64,000 bases of DNA, from NCBI GenBank assembly GCA_038503035.1, contig JAVSML010024346.1, positions 682,001-746,000 on the forward strand, written 5' to 3'. The translations under genes were made by a program, and so were the position numbers. Positions 31,610 through 44,455 of the stretch are shown here, piece by piece. The stretch's first letter is position 1, and every line of letters begins with the position of its first letter. Below the pieces are notes generated by a model, which ran no database searches, was not told the DNA's origin, and saw nothing but the letters and a program-made list of their open reading frames with translations. This stretch comes from Crocodylus rhombifer (lineage: Eukaryota; Chordata; Crocodylia; Crocodylidae).

Positions 31610-34600
31610 CTGTAGAGAAAAAGGAAGTTAAAAAGTTTATTTCAACTGGAAAAAAGAAGAGATGATCCATTTTTTGTAAGGGAGTTCAAACAGGAATGTC
31701 AGAAGAGAATCTGGGACAAACTGAAGTTAGGGCCACATTTAGGACGTAGGGTCTTTGGACTCGCAAACGTGCTGGGCTTGTTCCACTTGAAACCTTAAGG
31801 TTCTTAGTAACTGAGTTAATATGCAACAGGAGTCAATTACTGCAATAGTCTCATAGCAGCGCAAGATTACAAGATGAAAAACGTTACGTGTTTAATTAAC
31901 ATTAACCACACTGTGTGTACACTTCAGCTGTTTATTTCCCTCCCCATCCCCCAGCAGATGTGTTCACTTGCAGAGCTTGCTTTGTGCACTTAGATATTAC
32001 TGAAGCTACTAAAAATATTCCAGCCATCAGCTTTGGCAAAGGAAGGGAACAGCTCTTAACAGGCTGCGACTGCCCTTGTAAAGCTGATCCCAAAGTCTCT
32101 GCCCCTTTGGTACAGCTGTGTTGAATAGTTTGGGGATAGGGAGATCTCTGTTGCAGGCTTGTGTATTCCAGCTGTGTGACTGACCTGACACAGTGGTTAC
32201 TACTTACTTGGATGGAGAAAGGTTTGTTGGACTGTGCTTTAAAAATGGTGCCAACATTAAACACCATCAATGAAGCCAAGACCCAGAGCACAGTATCACC
32301 TGGTATCAACTGAAACAAGATCAAAAGGTAATCTTCCTTGCACTGGAGCAGCAGTTTAGTCCGCAATACCATGATAATCCCAATTCTACTGATGCTTCTG
32401 TATCACAAGAACAGCTCCTTATTACGGGATTTAACATTTTCCAGTGGCTTGCCCCCTTCATCTTGGATTGCATATATGCAATCAGCTGGCCTTCATCAGT
32501 GCATGAAGATAGCTGCAAAATAAAATCCGCGTGATCCAACTCAATTTCCCTTGGCAGCTCGCTGCACAATGAAATGGGTTTCTCTTGCTAGAGTAGGCCA
32601 GCAGGTGTCAGGACACTAGAGCAAGGTGTATAAAGAAGAAACAAGGGTATAATCCCAATGCTGAGGTCCTGCAAGCTTTTCTACATCACCAAAAGAGAAG
32701 GATGCCAAAGCTACAGAGATAAAGCAGCCAAAATGCACAGACTCCCCAGGGGAGTGGGGGGGAAGAGCAGCAGACTGGTTCAGTGAAACATTACTCCCAG
32801 CTTCACTTGCTAAATAGTTCTGATAAACTATATTAAAAGCTTGCCATGGAGAAAGCTCCCCTCTCCCTGAAATTTTATAGATTCCCCTGTGCCATCTGAA
32901 ATTAAATACAAAGGGAGAAAAGCCTGAAAGCCTTACACAATGCAGAAGAGTGAAGATGACACCATCATAATATCAAGTACGTATGAACGTTTTTGGGGCA
33001 GTTGCAGTGAAACCTGTCCAAGACCAAGTCTGTAAAATCTGAAAAACTTCTAAGGTCTTGGCATGCCTTGTGGGGAATTATGAGCATTGAGTCTGTTATA
33101 AAAGTAGAAAAATCATGGAGCAGAGGAGTTGAAACATGGTAGAAAGCATAAAGCAGACAGGCTAGGAACCTCCCCCTATAAGATGCAAAAAACTGTTTAA
33201 ACTGGAATATTTCCCTGTCCCACAGGTTTCCTTTGTGTTCCAGGACAGAGGTTTAAAAAGCCTTTCATTCATCGAAGATGTTTTCCCAAAAGATGCAGGA
33301 AGATTCAGTAGAGAAACAGCGCAGACAGCCTGGGGGCTGGGGCTGTTCTTACATGAGTTGTAATAATAGTTTAGCTGAACCAGAAGCTCTCTCTCTAATA
33401 ATCATGTCTCGGTGTGCAGAGCAGCTCCTGACAGTCTGATCTGAAAGACTGGACATTTTCCTCGTGCTGAGACTGGTCGATGCCAGATGCTCAGGGGCCT
33501 TGAACTTGGAAACCACTGAAAAGCCTCCTTTCAAGCACATGCGGGGCACCAGCACGGTTTATACAAACCACTTGCCCACGGTCACAGGGTGCACTGAAGG
33601 ACATTCCTCAAATTAGTCCCATGCTTAAATGATGAGAGGACAGCAGTAGGGCTGTTTAAACCTCTCTGGAGTCAGAGGTGAGACATTCAACATGTCATTA
33701 GTTCATCTTGACTAATGAAAGGACTTGATGACTTGAGAGGTTTTTGCCACCTCTGATTCCAAGGGCAAACAGATGGGGCCCCTGGGGCACGGGGTGAAGT
33801 TGGTGCGGATCCTCATTTCATTTTGCCTCCCCCTGGGGCAAGCAAGACAGCCAAAATGCTGAGGGTCAGGGCGGTGAGAAGCCCTTTTCAGCTGGGTGGG
33901 AACGCCAGTCTCACCTCTGCAAAACTTCTTGACCCACAAGGAATTAAGCCTGGAGACTCCTAATGCCCTTCCAATCCCACCCTGTAAACACAGGGTTATG
34001 CTAAGGGCTGAGCACGGAGCTGATGGCATTAAGGAAAATTGTCCTTTTACTCGTGAAGGTCTCTCTTCTCTCTGAAGGGGGTAATTAGAACATTACAACT
34101 GACAGCAAATATTTCGAGTCCCCCATGACTTGAGCGTTTCATTGGCAATGTTCTCTACTCGGAGCATAGGAAATGACTCCATCTAACGCGGCACAATAAC
34201 CTGTGGAGGTATAACGAGCAGAGGCGGGCAAGCCGTCTTTGGCCAGATGTACAGCTCCGGCCATACTGGAACGATACAAGGAAGTGACAGCAGAGGACGA
34301 ACACAAAGATACAAGCACGCCTTGAGCCACAACCTCTAATGCAGTAAAACTTGTACAGCCATCCAAAGACAGAGGCTGTGCCTCCCGTTCAAACTCATGA
34401 CAGAAGGAAGATAAGTCGCCTCTGGGCTAATTCCCAGCTGCAGAGAGACTGGGAAAGCCTGTAGTGGGGTTTAGCAGACTTGGAAAAGTTAGGATGCTGT
34501 AAAGCTTCAGGGGTTGCTATCGGACATGAAAATAAATGGAGATGAAGGTAAGTAAAGGGAGAGCAGCCCCCATCTCTTCACATAGCAAGGAGTTAATGGG

Positions 34601-34749
34601 TCGGCAGGTTCCACAGAAGGCGCATTGTGAGGCACAACCAGACTGAACTGGAAGAGAAAAAACCCTCTCCACTTTATCCATGTAAGGATTTACACCGCCT
34701 CCATCAAGAGAATGCGAGTACCTGGCCAAGCATTTATTCTCACAGCACC

Positions 34750-34868
34750 GCTGCGCAGCACGGAAATTTCAGTGCCCCCACCATTTTACAGACTGTGAAC
34801 TGACCTGCCCAGAGTCATATGGGGAGCCTGTGGCAAACAAGGAATTAAACCAGGGTCCCTGATCATGC
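34750..34868 (+). mobile_element. MIR-like CORE-SINE remnant
   Basis: CCATTTTACAGACTGTGAAC, CTGACCTGCCCAGAGTCATA and GAATTAAACCAGGGTCCCTG follow the MIR order: cattttacagatgaggaaac, gacttgcccaaggtcac, gggattcgaacccaggtctc. Confidence 0.65.
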
Positions 34869-35539
34869 CCTGTCCATCCCTACACAGATTTAGGGGAGGA
34901 CCATTGCTATTGCCTGGCAAGTCTTCTCACACAGCAGCTACACAATACCCCTCCAGGAGTTCCCACATCAAGGCTGTATTTGGCAGCAGAGCCAAAACAT
35001 GCCTTTGGAGAAGAGCATTGTTTACAAAAAGCACACAAGAAGCAACGGGGAAGCGGTCACTAAGTTGTCCTTTAAAGATACTGCGGGGGTTTTCACTCTT
35101 TGCTACTGCTGGCCTTTCATTACCACCCAGCAGCAAGGTGCATCTACATGGCTGCCTCTTTCAGTCACTTGTTGCTCATTCACACTGGGAACCCTCTGCT
35201 CAACTGTGAGCGCACACAAGTGCTGCTTTCCCATAGATCAGGTTATGAATAAGGCATGGGTCAATAGGCTCTTACTTTGCAGCACAGGAATAAGACACCC
35301 ACAGAAAACATCAATTCCAAACTTCCTGTGCAGTAACTGATGCTGACATGCTTTTCTGCAACTGGCTGTGGCAGGATTCAGAAACAGGTATCCAGGATTC
35401 GTTGGAAAGGTCCAGAGAGATCAAGCTGTGAGTCAAGTCTTCTCCAGCTACAACTAAACACACTGATTACAAGAGTCTGGACTAGACTTGTGAATGGGCT
35501 ATACTAGCCAGAGCATGGCATGGAGCATGAAGGAATCTG

Positions 35540-35690
35540 GTTTCTCCTTCTGACACCAATATGTGACACGACCTTGTGACCCAGCGCCATTACAGGTCCA
35601 TAAAAGTGTAGAAAATGTTCCCTATCTCAGAGTTGTTTGTAAGACACTGGGGTCCCTAGATGAATGGTACCATACAAATGTCTGGCAATA
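35540..35690 (+). mobile_element. MIR-like CORE-SINE 3' remnant
   Basis: TGTGACACGACCTTGTGACC, CCTATCTCAGAGTTGTTTGT and GATGAATGGTACCATACAAA resemble the MIR 3' tail (ctatctcacagggttgttgtgagg...gctatacaaatg). Strongly decayed. Confidence 0.45.
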
Positions 35691-36749
35691 CTTAATGAGG
35701 CATGCCAATGACAGTTAAATTGAAGCTATTTGATAAGCTCCTAAGACTCCTCTTGCTGTTTTCAGTCCCACTCACTCGCTTTGCAATCATTTAGTTTGTC
35801 ATGGCGGACCGGCCTCCTGTGGCGACAGCTCCATTATCATAAAACACTGAGGGTCAAAGCTCTCCATGTGAAAACTAGGACACGTGTTCCACAGAGAAAA
35901 GAGCAGAGCTGAACGAGAAAAGTTCTGTGGGAAAGGAGAGTTGATTAAATAAAAGAACTGCTTCAACACGTCCATGTAATTACAGCGGCCAGAACTCGTC
36001 AGGATGTTTGCTCCTGGGGGAAGCTGATGTAGGACGACCGGAGTACACACACGCCACAAAAGCTCTGCTAATGGGAACCTGCATTTAGATCCGACCAACT
36101 TGCCTAGCAGCAGCGATGAGAAGTTATTGGAGAAACAGGCAGGAAACCATTCAGAGGAACATAGTAATCGATAGATTGTTTCTTCCCTAAACTGTTCTTA
36201 TTCAAATCTTAGTCAAACAATAAGTTATTTAAAACCTGAACAAAGACCCGGCATTCTTCCAGGCATGGCCTGTTTCTCTTAAGAAAAAGATCAGTACATG
36301 GGGAAGCGGCTGCACTAAGTCAGTCATGAAACATGGGTTTGTTCTGTGAAGCAGCTCTGGGCAAGTGATACTTGGGTTTCACGGCCACTGGAGCAAACAC
36401 GCCGAGTCAGCAAGCAAAACCTGGTTCTCTAGGCTGCACACCCTGTAAACTGTCTAGGATGGAAAAAGTTGGGTTCACCCTCGCTCATTCAGCAGCAGTA
36501 ATTCTCACACCAGAATTTCAGGTCACCCTGTTGAGAATCCAGCTGAGGCCTGCAGAGCCAACAGTTATAGAAGCAGGTTAGCAATCATACCAGTGTAATT
36601 CATACTGCAGCTCTTCACAGAAAACACTTCCAAAGTACCTTTACCATCCCCCACAATCACTTTGACCAAAGTCTTCCATGACTAACAACAGCCCATACCC
36701 TATCAAAGTCAGGAAGGAATCTTATGCCATGGTCAGATCAGTCTAGACT

Positions 36750-36985
36750 TGATGCGTCTACATGAGATGCTTAATGCGCAGAAGACTAGTTCTACTGCGT
36801 ATTAGCGTGGTTGGCATTAATGCTAATGTGCAGTACAATTATGCTAGCGTGCACTAGTATCACATAAAAAGTGTCTATCTGCACTAATGTGCAGTAGCGC
36901 CGATTATGGCGCATTAAGTTAGTACCCGTCACTGCAGGTACTAAACTTAATGTGCTGCAATTATGACAAGTTAATGAACTTTAGT
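36750..36985. repeat. Palindromic MITE-like element with ATTAATG-rich repeats
   Basis: Strong hairpin: GGCGCATTAAGTTAGTACC (36908-36926) pairs with GGTACTAAACTTAATGTGCTG (36937-36957) over a 10-nt loop. To the left, GCGTATTAGCGTGGTTGGCA, TTAATGCTAATGTGCAG and GTGCACTAGTATC repeat the GCATTA/TAATGC theme. The unusual TTAATGCGC composition suggests one element, but its family is unknown to me. Confidence 0.5.
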
Positions 36986-37052
36986 GCAGGGGGCTGGATC
37001 CAAAGATCTTGCAAGGTCCCTTCCAGCCCTTACAATCTATGAATCTATGAAC
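36985..37052 (+). mobile_element. CR1 3'-terminal fragment
   Basis: GCAGGGGGCTGGATCCAAAG, then AAGGTCCCTTCCAGCCCTTA and CAATCTATGAATCTATGAAC: a CR1 end with the terminal octamer repeats. Confidence 0.8.
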
Positions 37053-37261
37053 ATGCAGACACACCCACCGTGGGGTTTTTTGCTTTTGTCTGTAGGAGGG
37101 GGCATGGCCTCTTCCTGGGATCTCTTGGAAGTATATAAACCACCTTTTCATGGAAGCAGGGCATAGGCTGCTATGGTCCCCCTGCTTTACCTATGGCATG
37201 TCAGGGCATTTTGTGTTACACTGTGTCAGGATCAACTGCAGTTTTAGTAAGAATTTAAGAA

Positions 37262-37367
37262 TTTTTATAGGGTGATTTGGATAGGGATGATCCTGCACCT
37301 CAGGCTGAACTAGATGACCACCTGAGGTCCCTTACAGCCCTACTTCTTTATGATTTTATGATCACTA
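37262..37367 (+). mobile_element. CR1 3'-terminal fragment
   Basis: GGCTGAACTAGATGACCACC followed by TGAGGTCCCTTACAGCCCTA and TTTATGATTTTATGATCA is a CR1 tail with octamer-type repeats. Confidence 0.75.
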
Positions 37368-38108
37368 TCAGTCATGGCAGAAGTGCTGGACATTCCTCTT
37401 TTAAACTGAGGTGTTTGCCACAATTCACATATTGGGTTTACAGGTTGTTGCAAGCTCTTTAGTTTAGCTTGACTGGGCAGACTGCTTTGAAACAGTCAGG
37501 GTATGCTTATACCAGCAGTGGTAAGGTTTTTCAGCAAGCATGCCATGAGTTAAATACAAAGCATGAGACAGTGCCACTCTAATAATCATCCACTGCTGTC
37601 GTGCTCAGTGCTACCAAATCCCATCACCACCAGGACATAACACTGAATTTTGAAGCACCTACCCCCAAAACACACACACAGACTTATGGTAACTCTGGGA
37701 GCATCAACAGGAACAACTGGAGTTCAGTGTCACTCTATTAATATGATCCCAGTGATTGGTAAAGGGATGGGTTTTAGTCTATGAAGTTTTGGTGGTACGT
37801 AATCAAAGGAAATTGCAGAATTATCCAAAGAGATGAAGCCAGCTACGTTTCTTGGTGATGGAATTGCCCATTTATATCACAGGAATCATCTTGGAGAAGG
37901 GTTATGCATTGTTGCTCAACTCCTCAAAGCATGTTCTAATGTGATATAAAGATGCCAGATAGAGGGAGCAGTTCCACATGTATAAAGCTTTAAAATACAG
38001 CCAAAGCTACTTGATATGGAAACCTTTGCCCACTGAGGTCATGGGAATCCTCATGCAAGTAGGGGTTTGGCAAAGTCAGGGCCCAAAAGAAAGAGTGCAT
38101 CATTTTAC

Positions 38109-38167
38109 CTGGTAGGTGTTGTCAAAGCTGTCATACATGAACCGGGTGATCAAGGAGGTTTTCCCCA
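38109..38167 (-). CDS. RAB6A: RAB6A coding exon 2 (residues 24-43, part of P-loop and start of switch I)
   Basis: 59-nt exon encoding the end of the P-loop (V)GKTS followed by LITRFMYDSFDNTYQ. Lys26 and Thr27 of GKT bind the nucleotide phosphates and magnesium. The exon starts in the middle of the Val24 codon (TG after an AG acceptor), so exon 1 must end with the G. The donor is GTAAAA, directly after the Gln43 codon. The residues match vertebrate RAB6A exactly as far as I can recall. Intron 1 upstream is more than 25.8 kb. Confidence 0.96.
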
Positions 38168-39100
38168 CTAGGAGAGAGAGAAAAAGAACAATTTTAGATA
38201 CCAGACTGGAACAGGAAACTCCAACATTGTCCCAGTATCCCCAGCAAAAGGGGAAAGCTAGGAGAGGTAGCAGTGCCAAATCATTACAACCAGACAGTTT
38301 TTCCCTAAAGTGAATGATCAGATCAAATGAGCTATCAAGGACCAGTTTACCCAATTTTACTCTTAAAACCTGCTATACAAATGAAAGACTAATGAAGTCC
38401 CTAGCTTAAGTGCCGGTTGCCACAAAGCCATTTAAAAATTGTAAAATGCACAAGGCTGCAAAGAGAAGGGAGCCAACTATATCATGAATATTCATGCCGC
38501 GGTACTCAACGATGAGACTCATGTCATCGTATCCGTACTTGAATGTGAACAGGTCACCTGTAGTCACTTCAGTTCTCAGACAGATCATGCTACACCCATC
38601 TTCACGACCTGCACCCATTCAGGAGAAAAGATTATGCTGGGTGAGGTGATGAGCCTGTATGCCATTTACTCAGATGCCTGAATAGCATCTTGATCTTTAT
38701 CATTATCTGAGCTTCACTCCACCCTTTGCTTCAGCGTCCACACTTTTCCTGGTAGCCTATAAATACCTGTGCTCTATTAAACCAGTTCCCATGTTCCACC
38801 CTGGTGACAGCGGCACTTCAAGACAAGCAGGTGTAGCTAGTCTTAAACCTACATCATGCCCTTGTTAATGGCTATTCAACACTGAAGGGCAGGTCTGCAA
38901 AGTAACTAGGAAGCATAAGCAGGTTTTCCTCAGCCAGCTTTAATCTAGGTGGCTGTGTCAGAAAAATAATTGGGAATGGGTCCATTAGCCTAGAAAAGCC
39001 TGGGCTGCCATATCTTACTATCATTCGTACCAGTGAGGTGGCTTAAATATGTCCGTCTGCGCTGGAATCTCACCTGCACAAAATAAGCATGCAGATACAG

Positions 39101-40099
39101 TAGGGGTGGGCAAGATATTGCCCATGAACCATATCTAGCCCGCCAATTGATTCCATTTGGCCCATGGGCGGGCAGCAGCTCTGGCTTCAGCCTTTGGTGG
39201 CATCGCAGGGGACTCTGGGCAAAAGCAGCTGCACTCACCTGGCACCGGTGTCCCCCTCTCAGGATGGGCTAGTGGCGCTATGCATGCCTGCGGCTTACGG
39301 CTGGCAGGAGCTGGCCCAGGCATTAGGACCATGTGGCAGCTGCTCCGCACCTATGCCCAGGGGCGGCAGAGCTTTCTCAGCACCTCCCACCAGGTGAAGC
39401 CCCAGTCCTGGCCCCAGCTCCACCTCCATCTCCACTTCCACCTCCTGCCTTGCCCCATAGTGCTGCAAGCTGGCCCAGCCACGTGCCACCTCCCAGCTGC
39501 AACCAGCATGGCTCCCATCCCATCTGCCCCAGTGAGGGTGCCCCCAGCACTGCAGGACTGTGGTTGGGGCTCCTCCCGGGGGAAAGGGAAGCCCCTAGGC
39601 TGCAGGTGGGCAAAGCCTGGATGGCCCCGAGGAGGAGGTGGGGCAGGCTGGAGGGGGCTGCTGGGCTTCCCCAGGCTTTGTGAACATGTGTGGATGGGAA
39701 GGGTGGGGGTGCAGGCAGCTTTGGGGTGCAGGTAGCTCTTGAGGGACACATTGGGGTGCAGGCAGAAACAGGTGCTTCCTTGTGATCTGGGCCAGCGGGT
39801 GGCTGGGCGTTGGCATGGCCCTGCTGGGCATGGGGAAGTCCTCCCCCTGGCTGAGTGTCTTGCCTCTATATACACTACTCATAAAAACAACGCAAATCAG
39901 GACAAAAATTATTTTTTGAAATAAAATTAAAGTGTTTTATAGTAGATGTTTGATTTTTAGCATACATTTTGATTTTGCTTTTTTTTAAATCTACAATTTC
40001 TTAAAATGATTTCACCATTAATTTTATGTGCGAAGCTCTCAACAGCTTGCCCAAAAACTCATTAAGTGGCACTCCAGCAGAAATAATTGCCCACCTCTA
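39101..40099. mobile_element. Non-autonomous hAT-like DNA transposon, 999 bp
   Basis: Terminal inverted repeats TAGGGGTGGGCAA (39101-39113) and TTGCCCACCTCTA (40087-40099) pair at 12 of 13 positions, in the hAT CAGGGGTGGGCAA style. The flanking 8-mers are AGATACAG (39093-39100) and AGAAACAG (40100-40107), 7 of 8 identical, as expected for an 8-bp target duplication. Inside, 39157-39850 is GC-rich with long but unsupported frames on both strands, then an AT-rich block follows. No transposase motif was seen. Confidence 0.8.
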
Positions 40100-43000
40100 A
40101 GAAACAGCCTAGGTTTATTAGTGTCTGTGCTTCCCTACCATTTTAATCTAATTTCAGAGCATGATGTAAAGTCAGGTCTCCCCTGAGACACAAGCAGGAA
40201 ATATGAATGCTAAGGCAGTTATTAAGCCAGTCTCAAGCGACCCATCTCAGTGGCCAAGCTGGGACAACTTGCCCCTCCACCCCGCTTTTCCCCACTTTAT
40301 CATGCAGACCACTTCCCATTCTTGTGCCATCTCAGGCTGGAAGGAGCCATCAGGAAAAAACAGGAACTCATTTGAAGCTGACGAGACCCTGTTTCCTTCC
40401 TTATTTCAGTCTGGTGGTTTAAGTGATTCCTGCAATTAGTCTGGGGGGAGGAGGGCTAGAGAACAGAAGAAGAGAAAGAGGAGCTGTGCGCCCTGCATGC
40501 TGCCCATCCAATGCCACTGCAGATCAAAGGCAGTCAGATCTGCACAGAGCAGCAGGGCCCAGGAATCGCTGTTCTGCTTCTAAAGCACTCAGTAAAAGCC
40601 AAGAAATGTCCCCCTCCCAGCCCCATATGCAAGCAGCAGCAGCAAACAATGGAGACTGTAGAGAAACTAAAAGACCATCTCATCACAGGTCTCTATGACT
40701 GAGGACCCCCCACCTCCCAGCATAGCATTTTGGCTAATCCCCAGGTGCAGCAATTTCTATTATTGCTTTCTTTTTTAACCCAGCTCTCTTTCAGGAAAGC
40801 CGAGCCACCAGCTTCCAAACCGGCAGCTCCTGGCACAGACAGCTCAAGTCAAGACACGACTTCCTACATGAATTTTTAAAGCGTGCGCCACGCTGCAAAC
40901 AGAATCCGATTTCACACGACATTCCCTGGCTGCCTTTTTGTATGGATCTGACAAATGCTGCCTTCAGCCGTCGCTCGAAGGAAGAGTGTATCCGCGATGC
41001 AGCGGGGGGGCCCAAATCATATTCACAGTTGTTCTGGAAATGCTGTGCAACAAAGTACAGATGCACAGCGAACAGGGAGACTTGGTGCAGAGCAAATGTA
41101 GATCATGGATCAGTCTGAGGTCCATTAATGCCACAATCTTTAGATTTACTTCTTTGCAAGATCCCCTCTAGCTTCAAGCCAAAGTGGACCCTGGATGCAG
41201 GGCGACTGCCGCAAGATGGTGTCAAGGGAAGGATGCAGCAGCTCAGACTTGGTGGAAATGAAACAGGGCTTCTGATGAGTTGGCCAGAATAAGAAGATCC
41301 TCCAGCCAGTCCTGACTGCCCAACCTGACTTGTGGGAGTGCCTCCCACAGGACCTTGCAGACAGTCAGTGGGATCCACGGAGAAGAGATCTGCGTAGAAG
41401 ACCCCTACCCTTTTGCACAGCTCACCGGGATTAAAGGGTGGTGCTATCTTCTAGGATGCAGAGCATGTGCCAAGCCCAAAATTTCTTGTGTTGCAGTGGT
41501 TGGCGCTGGCTGTGGCCTGGTCATGTAGGAGTTATCAGTGACACCAATGAGCCAACTCCCCCAGATGCAGCCAGGCAGGGCTAGGTTTGCACGTCCCCGT
41601 GCCAAATGCAAATCCTAACCATTACATCAGGATACTGAAAACCTCCACATTCAAGGCAGCGATCATTTTACCCCTAGCGCCTGGACTCACATGTGGAAAT
41701 CCTCCTCTCAACCATGTGGCTTACTCTTGGAAAATACCATCTGCAGACAATACTAGCCCATCAGCCCGAACAGAAAGGTACTCTTTTGTTGCTCGCTGCC
41801 CATTCCCATCTCTGACCCTCTCTCCCAACTCACTGAGGTTACCTTTTCCTCCATGTTTCAGCCAGGAAAGGAAACTGCAGCTTGTTTAAAATTCCAGTTA
41901 AGTCCATCTCAACCTACATTTTGATAATCTGAACGCATTACAGTTCAAAGACTGTTCTTTCCCTCCAAGAGACAAAGGGTCTTTACACAATGGATCAAGA
42001 GTTGTCTAATCTGGTTAGGCTTAATACCGCGTGTTTGCAGTTTTAATTCCATGCTGAATATTAAAATGTCACATTTTCTAAGTGAAAAATTCACTTGATG
42101 GATCTAGGTAGAAGCAAGAGCCAAGTAATTAGAACCAACAGTATTCGCCGCCCATGCCGCCTATAACTAAAGGGGGGAAAAATATAATCAACAAGACTTC
42201 GATTCTGAAATTCACAGATCCATTTACATAAAAATGGGAGCTTGCCCTGAAGATTTACAAGGCTTTAGCAATGATTTGGAAAAGAATCCATGTGGGAAAC
42301 TTGGCATAAGATGCCTCCTCCACCAGATCTACACAATAACGCAACACGCCCCTGGCCCCGCAGATGCAAGCCTTTAGGAGTATAGTACCCTAGTCTAGAG
42401 ATCAGCTGGCTAATTTCAGATCAAGGTAAAATTGGTTTGGGAAGCAAATACCAAAAAATGGCCAGCATCCCCTTTCTAGCACAGGTTTTGCTGCGTTGGG
42501 TTTTAACACAAGAGACACCTCTCTGCACCTGGTGTAAACAGTCATGCTTGAAAGCATGTGAGATAGACTAGAGTAATAACTGACATGGTAAAAAATGAGT
42601 TAATTCCTTTCTCCCCGGGTAGGCAACCTGATCAGAGCTTCTGTGGTTTCTGTCGGCTTTGTGCAGGGTGAGGCATGGTCTCTTGGGCCAAATATCACCC
42701 CATCCTTCATTAAATGTCACAAGAGCTGGTCTAACGGCAGGGACGTGGTTGCATGTAAATGCAGTCGCTATACAACGGAGGAAAAATGGGCCACATCTTG
42801 CACTGAGCGCTTTATTTCTAATTGAACAAGCAGATTGTTCTTTCTGTGCCTTGCACTGAGGGGAAGGCTGCAGAGCCAGGGTTCACAGCTCGCTTTTGAT
42901 CCAAAAATGCTGAGCTCTTAAGAAATGCCAGTTCTATTTTTACATCCATCTGCATTTGGAGCGGAGGAACGGACCACTCGAGGCACGCCAAACACCCGGG

Positions 43001-43559
43001 TTGCTTCCAGAGGCCGAAACAAAGGGCTTGCTTTGCCATACATCGTCTCTTTTCTGGGCAAGGAGAACAGGTTGTTTCTTTTCCAAGGAATCCAAGCTCA
43101 AGGCAAAGGCAACAAAACTAAGGGGTTAAACCCTGCTGAAGTGACCACAGCTCTTTGCCAACATGGGACGACAAATCAAGCTATGTCCTAGCCTTACCAG
43201 CTTCTGCCAAGAGAAATTTTGGCAAGCAGACAGCAACCACTGGCGTGTGCATCCACCCAGGTCTTCTACTGGTTCCTCACCCTGCACAAATGGTGCCATA
43301 TGCATCTGCCAGGCAGTGGTACAAGCCCTCCCTCACCTATCAGAGGTGGATTACCTCTGCCAACAGAAAGCAGGGCTCTGCCATCAGAGGAGCTTGGAGT
43401 ATGAGCACACGCAGCTCTGCAGGAAAAGCTTTGTAGTATTACTAGGCCTCACTGCTTCCTGAGAAGGAGCAATACGGTGTAGCATAGTATCCGTGCCAGA
43501 GACCACCACACACAGGAGTACTTGGAGGGAGGCAAGCATCCAGAGGAAATAATAAATGG

Positions 43560-43680
43560 GGCACGGTATTCCTTAGTGGGCATAAAATAAATTACTATTT
43601 TAGAGGCCATTAGAAGTCTAATCGGGGGTTGGACTAGATGACCTCTGGAGGTCCCTTCTAACCCTCCTTTTCTACAAGGA
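43560..43680 (+). mobile_element. CR1 3'-terminal fragment
   Basis: GGGGTTGGACTAGATGACCT followed by CTGGAGGTCCCTTCTAACCC is a standard CR1 tail. The terminal octamers are lost. Confidence 0.75.
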
Positions 43681-44239
43681 AGATGTGCTCACATGTCCAA
43701 GATGACACTACTTGTCGGCATTGCAACCTCTGGTCTCCTCCAGGCTAAAAAATAGCCACACAAGAAGGCATGAAAAGAGTGAGCCTGCATCTTAACGAGG
43801 CCCTGCTGTGAAGATTAAAAGAAGAGCAAACTCAACATGAGCCCGCAATATGCGGCTGGGGCAAAACAGAGCTAACATGCTCCGTGGGCACGTATATAGG
43901 GGAGAGTAGCAAGGAGAAGTAGGGGAGATGATTTTTCCTCTGTAGTTGGCATGGACAAAGTTCTGGGGTCCACTTTTTTTTTTTTTTTTTTTAAAGGATA
44001 CAAAAAAAAAATGGAAAAGTTTGAGACACAAAAAATAATGATTTGAGGATGAAAGAAGATGTTCTTCAGTGAGCTCCACTGATTTAACTTATCAAAGGGA
44101 TTGAAAGGTGACAACTCTGGTAGAGAAGAAACCTTTACAGAGTAAAAATCCTGGGCATTTTGACTCCTAATTTTACAGAGAAAAGCTTAACAAAATCCAA
44201 GAGTTGAAAATCAGGTCTGAAAGAAGGTATAAGTCCTTT

Positions 44240-44455
44240 ATTTTTAAGACAACAAAGGCAATTTAGCCACTGGAACAAGCTACCCGGTAAGGCAGTTTCT
44301 CTTGACGTGTTCAAATCCAAGAGTGGTGGTCCTCTTTGAAGGGCTTTAACCAAACACTGGTTATCTGGATTAACACTGAACTACAGGGACTATGTTCCAC
44401 AGCTGATGTTACACGGGTTAGATTGGATGCTTTAATGGTCTTGCCTTTCCTTTAA
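44240..44455 (+). mobile_element. Decayed CR1/LINE 3'-end fragment
   Basis: GCCACTGGAACAAGCTACCC, GTGTTCAAATCCAAGAGTGG and GGGTTAGATTGGATGCTTTA correspond to the end-of-ORF2 and tail blocks of CR1 (WN.L...V, FKS..., GG.TGGA.TAGATG). Old copy. Confidence 0.5.

Larger units (their letters stand above)
31610..38108 (-). other. RAB6A: RAB6A intron 2
   Basis: 6.5-kb intron. It holds two MIR-like remnants, a palindromic element near 36.75-36.97 kb and two short CR1 tails, listed separately. 31.6-34.7 kb shows no element I can identify. Confidence 0.75.

Noticed and set aside
39157..39875. Overlapping frames of 174-192 codons on both strands
   Set aside because: They lie within a hAT-like element with ends and target duplication, are Pro/Gly/Ala/Leu-rich from GC bias, occur on both strands at once and show no domain.
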